In this document: in pieces, positions 24,938-33,000 of the stretch
Layout of the letters: each line of letters starts with the position of its first letter
How positions within the stretch are numbered: position 1 is the stretch's first letter
Origin: Streptomyces hawaiiensis
Lineage (GTDB): Bacteria; Actinomycetota; Actinomycetes; Streptomycetales; Streptomycetaceae
DNA length: 64,000 nucleotides
Direction of reading: 5' to 3'
NCBI RefSeq assembly: GCF_004803895.1
Contig: NZ_CP021978.1
Coordinates: 5,828,001-5,892,000 of the forward strand
The notes under the pieces: model-generated
Told to the model about the DNA's origin: nothing
The model's database searches: none
What the model saw: the letters and a program-made list of their open reading frames with translations, nothing else
Made by a program: the position numbers and the translations under genes

Positions 24938-25906
24938 TCACACAATCACACGCAGTGCACGGCGTACGCCTGTGAACGTCACGCTTGTTCGCAGCCCCAG
25001 GTGGTCACCGTCCATCTGGAGGGGGAGCGGGACCTTCGAATGCAAGGTGAACTCTGTCAAGTCATGCAGAGAGGTGGCGTGCTTGCCATGGGGTCCGCGC
25101 TCGGGGGACGAAGTGAGCAACTGGGTGCCATACCGGGCAACCGCCGCGGTGGACAGGCGGCTGAGACCGAAGAGATCGAGGCCGGTATCGAACGAGGCCT
25201 TAGGTGCCGCGTAGATCGGGCGATTCCCCAGAAACGTCCAGGGCGAGGTGTTCGAGACTATGGACAGCACCAGATCGGTGACCGGATCCTCGCCGGCCCG
25301 CTCCAGCGTGATCGTCCCGTTCCGGCGGTTCGGTTCGCCGAGGAGCTGACGCATGACCTGGCGCACGTAAAGAGCGTGTGTGGATTTCCGGCCGCGTTCG
25401 CGATGCTGCTCCACACGTCCCACCACGCCGGCGTCGAAGCCGAGCCCCGCGTTGAAGGTGAACCAGCGGGACGGCACCGCCTCGTCCTCCGTGCCCGGCG
25501 TGCCCGAGGTCAGCCCCAGGCCGACGGTTCGTTCGCTGCCGTCGCGCAGGGCGTCCAGCAGGGCGCCGGTGGCCTCCACGGCGTCATTGGGCAGGCCCAG
25601 GGCGCGGGCGAAGACATTGGTCGAGCCGCCCGGGACCACGGCGAGGCCGGGCAGATGCCCGGGAGCGGGGCCGGCGTGCAGCAGGCCGTTGACCACCTCG
25701 TTGACCGTGCCGTCGCCGCCGAGGGCGACCACCAGGTCGATGTCGTCGCTGTCCGCGGCGTGCCGGCCCAGGTCGCGCGCGTGGCCGCGGTACTCGGTGG
25801 TGACCGCTTCCAGCTTCATCTCGCTGGCGAGCGCATGGATCAGTACGTCGCGTGTGCGCGCACTGGTAGTGGTTGCCGCCGGATTGACCACGAGAAGTGC
25901 ACGCAT
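24938..25906 (-). CDS. Diacylglycerol/lipid kinase family protein
   Basis: A 322-residue member of the DagK/YegS lipid kinase family, which phosphorylates diacylglycerol or related lipids at the membrane surface. The nucleotide motif is VVALGGDGTVNEVVNGL, and the second glycine loop is VVPGGSTNVFARALG. FTFNAGLGFDAGVV starts the C-terminal beta-sandwich. VVNPAATTTSAR at the N-terminus is the usual first strand. The ATG at 25906 gives the standard family start MRALLVVNPAA. It is divergent from a small membrane protein. Substrate (diacylglycerol, ceramide, or other) cannot be read from the sequence. Confidence 0.88.
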   Translation of the reverse strand: MRALLVVNPAATTTSARTRDVLIHALASEMKLEAVTTEYRGHARDLGRHAADSDDIDLVVALGGDGTVNEVVNGLLHAGPAPGHLPGLAVVPGGSTNVFARALGLPNDAVEATGALLDALRDGSERTVGLGLTSGTPGTEDEAVPSRWFTFNAGLGFDAGVVGRVEQHRERGRKSTHALYVRQVMRQLLGEPNRRNGTITLERAGEDPVTDLVLSIVSNTSPWTFLGNRPIYAAPKASFDTGLDLFGLSRLSTAAVARYGTQLLTSSPERGPHGKHATSLHDLTEFTLHSKVPLPLQMDGDHLGLRTSVTFTGVRRALRVIV

Positions 25907-26022
25907 GACTGGCAGCGTACCTACTGGGGGGTACCGGGCCCATACCGAGGTAGGGATCAGGTAAGAGAGCGGGGGTGAACCGCGCCACGGGGGGCGTGTA
26001 TGACGGGAGCTACTCTTCAGGG

Positions 26023-26472
26023 GTGAGCAGTGAGCAGACCCCCACCACCGAGGAAATCACCGGCCCCCGCCCCCGACGTCTGACGTACGCCGCGCTGCTG
26101 GCCGCACTGGAGGGGCTCGCGCTGGTCGTCGGCGGCGCCTGGATCTTCGTCCTCGGCCTCACGGGCCATCCGGACGACCGGCAGCAGGCCGTGACCGGAG
26201 GGATCACGCTGGTCGTGCTCGCGCTGCTGCCGCTGCTCGCCGCGCGCGGACTGCTCGGCCGCCGCAGCTGGAGCCGCGGCCCGGCCGTCATCACCCAGCT
26301 CATGGCGCTGCCGGTGGCCTACAACCTGCTGCAGGCCGACAGCATGGCCATTCCGGCCGGGATCGCCCTCGCGGTCGTGGCGGTCGCCTCGCTCGTGCTG
26401 CTGGTGAACCCCGAGACGACCCGGGCCCTCGGGATCCGCGGGCCCGGCAACGCCGGCAACCTGGAGAAGTAG
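26023..26472 (+). CDS. Four-span membrane protein
   Basis: A 149-residue integral membrane protein with four hydrophobic segments (about RLTYAALLAALEGLALVVG, then a helix after the loop GHPDDRQQA, a third around ITQLMALPVAYNLL, and a fourth IALAVVAVASLVLLV). The N-terminal tail is acidic and the C-terminus ends NAGNLEK. The start is the GTG at 26023 or the in-frame GTG at 25975; neither has a convincing ribosome site. No family name. It is convergent with sigH, leaving 3 bases between the stops. Confidence 0.75.
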   Translation: MSSEQTPTTEEITGPRPRRLTYAALLAALEGLALVVGGAWIFVLGLTGHPDDRQQAVTGGITLVVLALLPLLAARGLLGRRSWSRGPAVITQLMALPVAYNLLQADSMAIPAGIALAVVAVASLVLLVNPETTRALGIRGPGNAGNLEK

Positions 26473-26475
26473 CCG

Positions 26476-27303
26476 TCACTCCTCGACGAGGAGCTTCTCC
26501 CTAAGCTGCGCCAGGGTGCGCGCCAGCAGCCGGGAGACGTGCATCTGCGAGATGCCGACCTCCTGTGCGATCTGCGACTGGGTCATGTTGCCGAAGAAGC
26601 GCAGCAGCAGGATCCGCTTCTCACGCGGAGGGAGATCCTCCAGCAGCGGCTTGAGGGACTCCCGGTACTCCACGCCCTCCAGCGCCTCGTCCTCCGCGCC
26701 GAGGGTGTCCGCGACCGCCGGGGACTCGTCGTCGGTGTCGGGGACGTCCAGGGACAGCGTGGAGTACGCGTTGGCGGACTCCAGGCCCTCCAGGACCTCC
26801 TCCTCCGAGATCGCCAGCTTCTCGGCGAGCTCGTGGACCGTGGGAGAACGGCCGTGCAGCTGCGAGAGCTCGGCCGTGGCCGTGGTCAGCGCCAGGCGCA
26901 GCTCCTGCAGCCGGCGCGGGACGCGCACCGCCCAGCCCTTGTCGCGGAAGTGCCGCTTGATCTCGCCGACGACCGTCGGGGTCGCGTACGTCGAGAACTC
27001 GACACCGCGGTCGGGGTCGAAACGGTCGACCGACTTGATGAGGCCGATCGTGGCGACCTGGGTGAGGTCGTCCAGCGGCTCGCCGCGGTTGCGGAAACGG
27101 CGCGCGAGATGCTCCACGAGCGGGAGATGCATCCGGACCAGCTGGTTGCGCAGCTCCGCGTACTCGGGGCTGTCGCTGCTCAGGGTGCGCAGTTTGAGGA
27201 ACATCTCGCGCGCCCCGCTGCGGTCCGGTGAGCCGTGGTGCGCACCTGGTGTGTGGTGTGCGCGCGGCGCCTGATGCTCGGAGTGTCGCTCGTGCTCGCT
27301 CAT
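26476..27303 (-). CDS. sigH: SigH, SigB/SigF-family stress sigma factor
   Basis: Directs RNA polymerase to osmotic-stress and developmental promoters. The 275-residue form starting at ATG 27303 has a His-rich head (SEHQAPRAHHTPGAHHGS), region 2 (LVEHLARRFRNRGEPLDDLT, FSTYATPTVVGEIKRHFRD), region 3 (SPTVHELAEKLAISEEEVLE) and region 4 (MTQSQIAQEVGISQMHVSRL). It follows its anti-sigma gene on the same strand. The frame stays open for another 225 codons upstream, through the gap and over the anti-sigma gene in another frame. In S. coelicolor several SigH size forms have been reported, so starts upstream of 27303 are possible. Activity should be held by the RsbW-like kinase encoded just before. 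Confidence 0.92.
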   Translation of the reverse strand: MSEHERHSEHQAPRAHHTPGAHHGSPDRSGAREMFLKLRTLSSDSPEYAELRNQLVRMHLPLVEHLARRFRNRGEPLDDLTQVATIGLIKSVDRFDPDRGVEFSTYATPTVVGEIKRHFRDKGWAVRVPRRLQELRLALTTATAELSQLHGRSPTVHELAEKLAISEEEVLEGLESANAYSTLSLDVPDTDDESPAVADTLGAEDEALEGVEYRESLKPLLEDLPPREKRILLLRFFGNMTQSQIAQEVGISQMHVSRLLARTLAQLREKLLVEE

Positions 27304-27628
27304 CGTCCCGCCCGTCGCCCTTCCCCGAGCCCTCGCCTCCTCCGCCACTCTCGACTTATCGCGAGTGGGGGACCCCCCTGGGCCGGGGATGCGGCGATTT
27401 CCCCGCCCGGAGGCGCGCTCCGCACGGCACCGTCCCGGTCCAGCCCCCCGCCGCCCGGGAGGACGGCCTCCGTGGAGTCGTCCTCGGGGTGCGGGCGGGC
27501 CTGCTCGGGGATGCCGTTGATGCCGTCCGCCATGCGCCGGGCACCGCTCGGGCCGCTCGTGCCCGTGCCCTCGGCCGGCAGATCTCGTGTGCCGCGCTCT
27601 TCGTCCCGCACCGGCCCGTCCTCGCTCC
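27304..27628 (-). other. rshA-sigH intergenic region
   Basis: No separate gene. The sigH frame is open throughout with basic, low-complexity sequence, so the region is either a promoter-bearing spacer or coding sequence for an N-terminally extended SigH. The GC-rich hairpins CCCCCGCCGCCCGGG and nearby repeats make a promoter hard to pick by eye. Confidence 0.5.
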
Positions 27629-28054
27629 TCACGCCGGCCCGGGTCCCGCGCCGCGCTGTTTGTAGAGGCTGATCGAAACGGTTTTGTCCTTGTCGACGGC
27701 AGAGGAGACCTTGCCCGCGAGAGCGGACAGGACGGTCCAGGCGAAGGTGTCCCGCGAAGGGGCATGACCATCCGTGGTCGGTGCCGAGACGGTGACCTCG
27801 AGTGAGTCGTCGACGAGGCGGAATACACAGCTGAGCACCGAGCCGGGCACGGCCTGCTGAAGCAGGATCGCGCAGGCCTCGTCCACCGCGATGCGCAGGT
27901 CCTCGATCTCGTCGAGGGTGAAGTCCAAACGGGCCGCGAGACCGGCCGTGGCCGTACGCAGCACCGACAGGTAGGCACCCGCGGCCGGCAGCCGGACTTC
28001 GACGAAGTCCTGGGTCGCGGGCTCGCCTGCGATCTGGGACACCCTCACCTCCAT
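27629..28054 (-). CDS. rshA: RsbW-like anti-sigma factor (RshA/PrsH), SigH antagonist
   Basis: A 141-residue HATPase/serine-kinase protein that sequesters SigH and is itself released by an anti-anti-sigma factor. The N box is DLRIAVDEACAILLQQA; DDSLEVTVSA and FAWTVLSALAGKVSS match the RsbW fold, although the glycine-rich ATP lid is weak. The ATG at 28054 is internal to a short GC-rich leader with ACCTCC complement nearby. The gene order anti-sigma then sigma matches S. coelicolor prsH-sigH. The 248-base gap upstream (28055-28302) should contain the operon promoter. Confidence 0.88.
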   Translation of the reverse strand: MEVRVSQIAGEPATQDFVEVRLPAAGAYLSVLRTATAGLAARLDFTLDEIEDLRIAVDEACAILLQQAVPGSVLSCVFRLVDDSLEVTVSAPTTDGHAPSRDTFAWTVLSALAGKVSSAVDKDKTVSISLYKQRGAGPGPA

Positions 28055-28302
28055 GGTGGTACAAGCGTTTCAGGGCCGAGGGTCGCCCCCCGGGATAACG
28101 CGATACGTGGTTCAGCGGTGACGCTATCGCGCTCTTGACGGTCCTGTCCCCGGGACCCCAACCCCTGGTCGTCACTCACAGTAAACCTGTGGATACGCTC
28201 CGTGTCTAGGGGTTGGGCGGGCCCAAATGGGAAGAGCGCGCGCCGGGTTGACGTACCCAGACGTCAGACGGTCGAACCGTCCGGCGCCGGGGTGCTGTCG
28301 CG

Positions 28303-28563
28303 TCACACCAGGACATGGTCGACGAAGCACCAACGCCAGGTCTCCCCGGGCTCGTGGGTCCGCATCACGGGGTGACCGGACTCCTTATGATGCTCCGCCG
28401 CGTGCCGTCCCGGCGAGGAGTCGCAGCAGCCGACATGACCACAGCTGAGGCACAACCGTAGTTGCACCGGATCCAGGCCCTCCGCCAAGCACTCCGGACA
28501 CGTCCCGCTGAGCGGGCCGGGTTCGGGGTGCGGCAGCGCGTCGGCGTGCGTGCACTGTTTCAT
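28303..28563 (-). CDS. UBP-type zinc finger protein
   Basis: An 86-residue protein that is essentially one ZnF-UBP domain: CTHADALPHPEP, CPECLAEG, LRLCLSCGHVGCCDSS, then GRHAAEHHKESGHPV and WRWCFVDH. The Cys/His spacing (CxxC, CxxCGxxxC, HxxxxxH) is complete, so metal binding is likely. In eukaryotes this domain binds ubiquitin C-termini; in streptomycetes, which lack ubiquitin, the ligand is unknown. ATG at 28563; divergent from the antiporter gene with 62 bases between. Confidence 0.85.
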   Translation of the reverse strand: MKQCTHADALPHPEPGPLSGTCPECLAEGLDPVQLRLCLSCGHVGCCDSSPGRHAAEHHKESGHPVMRTHEPGETWRWCFVDHVLV

Positions 28564-28625
28564 GATTGCCAGGTTACGACGGTCGGGTGGAAGACCGCGT
28601 CGAAAAATGAGGGCGGGCGAGAACG

Positions 28626-30224
28626 ATGGATGTGATGCCACTGCTGCTGCTCGTGGCGGGCAGTGCCGCGATCGCCGCGGCCGCGCGGCGCACTCCGGTG
28701 CCGGCGCCGCTGCTGCTGGTGGCCGTGGGGCTGGCGGTCAGCTACGTCCCCGGGGTGCCCGAGTACACGCTCGACCCGCACATCGTCCTGCCGCTCATCC
28801 TGCCCCCGCTGCTGCACACGGCGGCCACCGAAAGTTCCTACCTCGACCTGCGGGCGCAGGTGCGGCCGGTCGCGATGCTGTCCGTCGGGTACGTGCTGTT
28901 CGCCACCTTCGTCGTCGGCTGGGCCCTCTACGTGATCGTGCCAGACATGCCGCTGACCGCGGCCCTGGTCTTCGGGGCGGTGGTGGCGCCCCCGGACGCG
29001 GTCGCGGCGACGGCGGTGGCCCGACGGGTGGGGCTGCCCTCGCGGATCACCACGATCCTCCAGGGCGAGTCCCTGCTGAACGACGCGACCGCGATCACCG
29101 CCTACCGGGTGGCCCTGGCCGCCGCGGTCGGCGAGGGCGCGACCTGGGCCGGGGGCATCGGCGAGTTCCTGCTCGCGGCGGTCGGCGGTGTTGTGGTGGG
29201 CCTGCTGCTGATGGCGCCGATCCACTGGCTGCGCACGCACGTGAAGGAAGCCCTGCCGCAGAACACGCTGTCCTTGCTGACCCCCTTCGTCGCGTACGCC
29301 GTCGCCGAGCAGGTGCACGCCTCCGGCGTCCTCGCCGTCGTGGTCGTCGCGCTCTACCTGGGGCACCGCGCGTGGGAGGTCGATTTCGCCACGCGACTAC
29401 AGGAGGAAGCGGTCTGGAAGATGGTCGCCTTCGTCCTGGAGTCGGCGGTGTTCGCTCTGATCGGACTGCAGCTGCCGGTGGTGCTCAGGGGGCTCGGGGA
29501 GTACGAGGGTGTGGAAGCCGCCTGGTACGCGTTCGCCGTCTTCCTGGTGGTCGTCGCCGCCCGGTTCGTCTGGGTGTACCCGGCGGCCTTCCTGCCGCGG
29601 CTGCTGTCGGCCCGGATCCGGGGCCGGGAGGAGAGCCTCACGTGGAAGGGGCCGTTCGTCGTCGCCTGGGCCGGGATGCGGGGCGTGGTCTCACTGGCCA
29701 TCGCCTTCTCGATCCCGCTCACGATGCACGACGGCGAGGAGCCCTTCCCGCAGCGCAACCTCATCCTCTTCCTGACCTTCACGACGGTCATCGGGACCCT
29801 GGTCGTGCAGGGCCTGACCCTGCCCCCGCTGATCCGGCTGCTGAAGTTCCCCGGGCGGGACGCGCAGACCGAGACGCTCGCCGAGGCCAACGCCCAGGCG
29901 CAGGCTTCCCGGGCCGCCGAGCGGCGCCTGGACGAGCTCCTCACCGACGAGCGCAACGCCCTGCCCGCCCCGCTCGCCGACCGGCTGCGCACCGTCCTGG
30001 AGCGCCGCCGCAACGCCGTCTGGGAGCGGCTCGGGCAGGCCAACCCGATCACCGGGGAGTCCGTGGACGACACCTACCGGCGACTGTCGCGGGAGATGAT
30101 CGCCGCCGAGCGCGAGGTGTTCGTCAAGCTCCGGGACGGCCGCTACATCGACGACGAGATGCTGCGGACCCTGTTGCGCAGGCTCGACCTGGAGGAGGCG
30201 GCGGCCTTCCGGGAGGCGGCGTGA
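28626..30224 (+). CDS. CPA1-family Na+/H+ antiporter
   Basis: A 532-residue membrane exchanger with about 12 hydrophobic segments in the first 400 residues and a cytoplasmic, Arg/Glu-rich helical tail (residues 420-532). Family landmarks are VVAPPDAVAATAVARRVG, ILQGESLLNDATAIT with the ion-binding Asp, and AWAGMRGVVSLAIAFSIPL. It probably expels Na+ in exchange for protons; the stress sigma factor nearby may be coincidental. The ATG at 28626 yields a short N-terminus before the first span. It is followed by an imperfect direct-repeat block. Confidence 0.9.
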   Translation: MDVMPLLLLVAGSAAIAAAARRTPVPAPLLLVAVGLAVSYVPGVPEYTLDPHIVLPLILPPLLHTAATESSYLDLRAQVRPVAMLSVGYVLFATFVVGWALYVIVPDMPLTAALVFGAVVAPPDAVAATAVARRVGLPSRITTILQGESLLNDATAITAYRVALAAAVGEGATWAGGIGEFLLAAVGGVVVGLLLMAPIHWLRTHVKEALPQNTLSLLTPFVAYAVAEQVHASGVLAVVVVALYLGHRAWEVDFATRLQEEAVWKMVAFVLESAVFALIGLQLPVVLRGLGEYEGVEAAWYAFAVFLVVVAARFVWVYPAAFLPRLLSARIRGREESLTWKGPFVVAWAGMRGVVSLAIAFSIPLTMHDGEEPFPQRNLILFLTFTTVIGTLVVQGLTLPPLIRLLKFPGRDAQTETLAEANAQAQASRAAERRLDELLTDERNALPAPLADRLRTVLERRRNAVWERLGQANPITGESVDDTYRRLSREMIAAEREVFVKLRDGRYIDDEMLRTLLRRLDLEEAAAFREAA

Positions 30225-30237
30225 CGACGGAAGCGGT

Positions 30238-30301
30238 GCCTCAGGAAAGGGGCCTCAGGGAAGGGGTGCCTCAGGGTAGGAGCTGCCTCAAGGGAAGGGA
30301 C
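30238..30301. repeat. Four imperfect direct repeats (GCCTCAGGGAAGGG type)
   Basis: GCCTCAGGAAAGGG, GCCTCAGGGAAGGG, GCCTCAGGGTAGGA and GCCTCAAGGGAAGGG follow one another in the convergent gap after the antiporter, reaching into the last codons of the PLP enzyme gene. The unit is about 14-18 bases. There is no obvious hairpin, so this is unlikely to be a classical terminator. Confidence 0.75.
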
Positions 30302-31196
30302 GGCCGGTGACCACGGCCGCCACCGCCGTCCCGCGCGGGAAGGCGCCTTCACCGGCCAGGGTGATGAGTGCGTACAGCAGCTTCGCGACATACAGACGTT
30401 CGACGGGCAGGCCGTGCCGGTGCTCGAAGTCCGTCGCGAAGGCGTCGAGCTCGGCGGGCACGCGCGCGTAGCCGCCGAAGTGGAAGCGGTCGTCCATGCT
30501 CCAGGTGCCGCGCCGGCCACCGAAGGCCGCACGCTGCAGCGCTTCCGTCCCGGCGGTCAGGAAGCCGCCCCTGAGCACCGGCACGCCCAGGGCGCGCTGG
30601 CCGGGAGCGAGACCGGCGGCCAGCCCCGCGAGCGTGCCGCCGGTGCCGCAGGCCACGGCGACGGCCTCGGCGTGGCCGCGCAGTTCGACGCCGAGCGCCC
30701 GGCAGCCTCGCACGGCGTCGGTGTTGCTGCCGCCCTCGGGGACGACGTACGCCTCCTCGGCGTCCGCCGCGCGCAGGACGCCGGCCAGGGTCCGCGGCTC
30801 GGACTTGCGGCGGTACGTCGCCCTGTCGACGAAGTGCAGGCGCATGCCGTCGGCCGTGCAGCGGGCCAGTGAGGGGTTGAGGGGCCGGCCGGCCAGCTCG
30901 TCGCCGCGTACGACACCGACCGTGGGGATGCCGAGCAGCCGGCCGGCCGCGGCCGTCGCGCGCAGATGGTTGGACCAGGCTCCTCCGAAGGTGACGACGG
31001 TACGGCCGGCCGCGGTGGTCAGGTTCGGCGCGAGCTTGCGCCACTTGTTGCCGATCAGCTCCGGGTGGATCAGATCGTCCCGCTTCAGCAGCAGCCGCAC
31101 GCCCCGGCGCTCGAACCGGCCGTCCACGACCTCCTGCACCGGCGAGGGGAGCCGGGGGTGCAGCGCGGCGAGTCCGGGGGTGTCGGGGCTGGTCAC
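30288..31196 (-). CDS. PLP enzyme, ACC deaminase / D-cysteine desulfhydrase family
   Basis: A 302-residue fold-type II PLP enzyme. The Lys expected to bind PLP is in LIGNKWRKLAPN, and the Asn/Ser loop TFGGAWSNHLRATAAA contacts the cofactor carboxylate. ACGTGGTLAGLAAGL is the phosphate-binding glycine loop. It most resembles 1-aminocyclopropane-1-carboxylate deaminases and D-cysteine desulfhydrases. The two activities are not separable by eye, although a desulfhydrase-like enzyme is the commoner case in streptomycetes. The GTG at 31196 (VTSPDTPG) is chosen because the upstream open frame is promoter sequence. Divergent from the encapsulin gene by 292 bases. Confidence 0.82.
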   Translation of the reverse strand: MTSPDTPGLAALHPRLPSPVQEVVDGRFERRGVRLLLKRDDLIHPELIGNKWRKLAPNLTTAAGRTVVTFGGAWSNHLRATAAAGRLLGIPTVGVVRGDELAGRPLNPSLARCTADGMRLHFVDRATYRRKSEPRTLAGVLRAADAEEAYVVPEGGSNTDAVRGCRALGVELRGHAEAVAVACGTGGTLAGLAAGLAPGQRALGVPVLRGGFLTAGTEALQRAAFGGRRGTWSMDDRFHFGGYARVPAELDAFATDFEHRHGLPVERLYVAKLLYALITLAGEGAFPRGTAVAAVVTGRPFP

Positions 31197-31488
31197 CGGG
31201 TCATTGTCACCCGGGAGTGGAGGAGGGGGTTCGCGGCTGACGCGATTCTCTGCGGCCGGGCTCCCGATCCCGGGCCGATCCACGATCCCGGGCCCAGTCA
31301 CGGGCCCTCCCGGGCCAGGACGCGGGCGCTTTCGAACGCCGTAACGGGCCCCCTCTGCCCAGAAGCGCAAAGATCCATTCCCGCTCTTTCGTGTAATAGC
31401 ACCGCGACGCCGAGTGAGGAAGGCTTGCCCGTGCACATCGATGCCCGAGGCATATGGGCGTCGGTCACAACCGGGAGGGCAGTTCTCT

Positions 31489-32895
31489 ATGTCGGTAGGC
31501 GAAGAGGTCCGCACGGAGCAGACCAAGCCGCAGCAGAGTCTCGGCACGGCGGCCGCGCGGAACCTGGCCACCACGACCAAGTCCGTGCCACAGATGCAGG
31601 AGATCAGCTCCCGCTGGCTGCTGCGGATGCTGCCGTGGGTCGACATCCAGGGTGGTACGTACCGGGTGAACCGGCGGCTGACGTTCGCAGTGGGCGACGG
31701 CCGGCTGACGTTCGTCAAGACCGGCGACCGTGTCGAGATCATCCCCGCGGAGCTGGGCGAGCTGCCGGCGCTGCGGTCGTACGAGGACGAGGAGGTGCTC
31801 TTCGAGATCGCCCGCCGCTGCGAGCAGCGGGAGATCCCGGCGGGCGATGTGATCGCCTCGTTCGGCAGCCCGGCCGACGAGGTGTACCTCCTGGCGCACG
31901 GCAGGGTGGAGAAGGTCGGCACGGGACCGTACGGGGACGACGAGTCCCTCGGAGTCCTCGCCGACGGCTCCTACTTCGGCGACGACGCGCTGCTGAACGA
32001 GGACGCGATCTGGGAGTACACGGCCCGCGCCCTCACCGCGTGCACCGTGCTCGTGCTGCCCCGCCAGGAGTTCGAGCAGATCGCGGAGCGCTCGGACACC
32101 CTGCGCGAACACCTCCAGCAGCGCCGCTCGATCCCCTCGCAGCGCTCCAACAAGTACGGCGAGAAGGAGATCGACCTCTCCTCCGGGCACTCCGGCGAGC
32201 CGGACATCCCGCACACCTTCGTCGACTACGAGGCCCGGCCCCGTGAGTACGAACTGAGCGTCGCCCAGACCGTGCTGCGCATCCACACGCGCGTGGCCGA
32301 CCTCTACAACCAGCCCATGAACCAGACCGAGCAGCAGATCCGGCTGACAGTCGAGGCGCTGAAGGAGCGCCAGGAGCACGAGCTCATCAACAACCGCGAC
32401 TTCGGGCTCCTGCACAACTGCGAGTACGACCAGCGGATCCAGCCGCACGACGGCGTGCCCAGCCCGGACGACATGGACGAGCTGCTCAGCAGGCGCCGCG
32501 GCACCAAGATGCTCCTCGCCCACCCGCGCGCCATCTCCGCGTTCGGCCGTGAGCTCAACAAGCGCGGGCTGGTTCCCGAGACCATCGACATGGCCGGCAA
32601 CCGCATCCCGACCTGGCGCGGTGTGCCGATCTTCCCGTGCAACAAGATCCCGGTCTCGGACGCCCGTACGACGTCCATCATCGCCCTGCGTACCGGCGAG
32701 GCCGACCAGGGCGTCATCGGTCTGCGTGCCTCCGGCATCCCCGACGAGATCGAGCCGAGCCTGTCGGTGCGCTTCATGGGCATCAACGAACAGGCCATCA
32801 TCAAATACCTGGTCACGGCCTACTACTCGGCCGCGGTGCTGGTACCGGACGCGCTCGGCGTCCTGGAGAACGTCGAGATCGGCCGCTGGCAGTGA
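31489..32895 (+). CDS. eshA: Family 2B encapsulin shell protein (EshA type) with cyclic-nucleotide-binding-like insert
   Basis: A 468-residue HK97-fold protein expected to self-assemble into a hollow protein compartment. After a disordered head (about 1-35), the first HK97 segment SSRWLLRMLPWVDIQGGTYR is followed by a cNMP-binding-like domain (about 96-205; RREIPAGDVIASFG-like entry, VYLLAHGRVEKVG, GSYFGDDALL). The rest of the shell fold follows, with NNRDFGLLHNCEYDQRIQ, GTKMLLAHPRAISAFG and CNKIPVSDARTTSIIALRTG. The phosphate cassette is degenerate: Asp replaces Glu and the usual Arg is absent, so cAMP binding is doubtful. The ATG at 31489 has GGGAGGGC upstream. The next gene is a prenyl synthase, the typical cargo of this family. 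Confidence 0.9.
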   Translation: MSVGEEVRTEQTKPQQSLGTAAARNLATTTKSVPQMQEISSRWLLRMLPWVDIQGGTYRVNRRLTFAVGDGRLTFVKTGDRVEIIPAELGELPALRSYEDEEVLFEIARRCEQREIPAGDVIASFGSPADEVYLLAHGRVEKVGTGPYGDDESLGVLADGSYFGDDALLNEDAIWEYTARALTACTVLVLPRQEFEQIAERSDTLREHLQQRRSIPSQRSNKYGEKEIDLSSGHSGEPDIPHTFVDYEARPREYELSVAQTVLRIHTRVADLYNQPMNQTEQQIRLTVEALKERQEHELINNRDFGLLHNCEYDQRIQPHDGVPSPDDMDELLSRRRGTKMLLAHPRAISAFGRELNKRGLVPETIDMAGNRIPTWRGVPIFPCNKIPVSDARTTSIIALRTGEADQGVIGLRASGIPDEIEPSLSVRFMGINEQAIIKYLVTAYYSAAVLVPDALGVLENVEIGRWQ

Positions 32896-33000
32896 CGCTC
32901 CCTGTATGCCGGCCGTGTCCCCGCCCGTCAGGGCGGGTACATCCTCGGAGTACGGGCCCAGCGGCAGCGCCCCCGTCCGCTCATTCTCCGAGGCGGTCCC

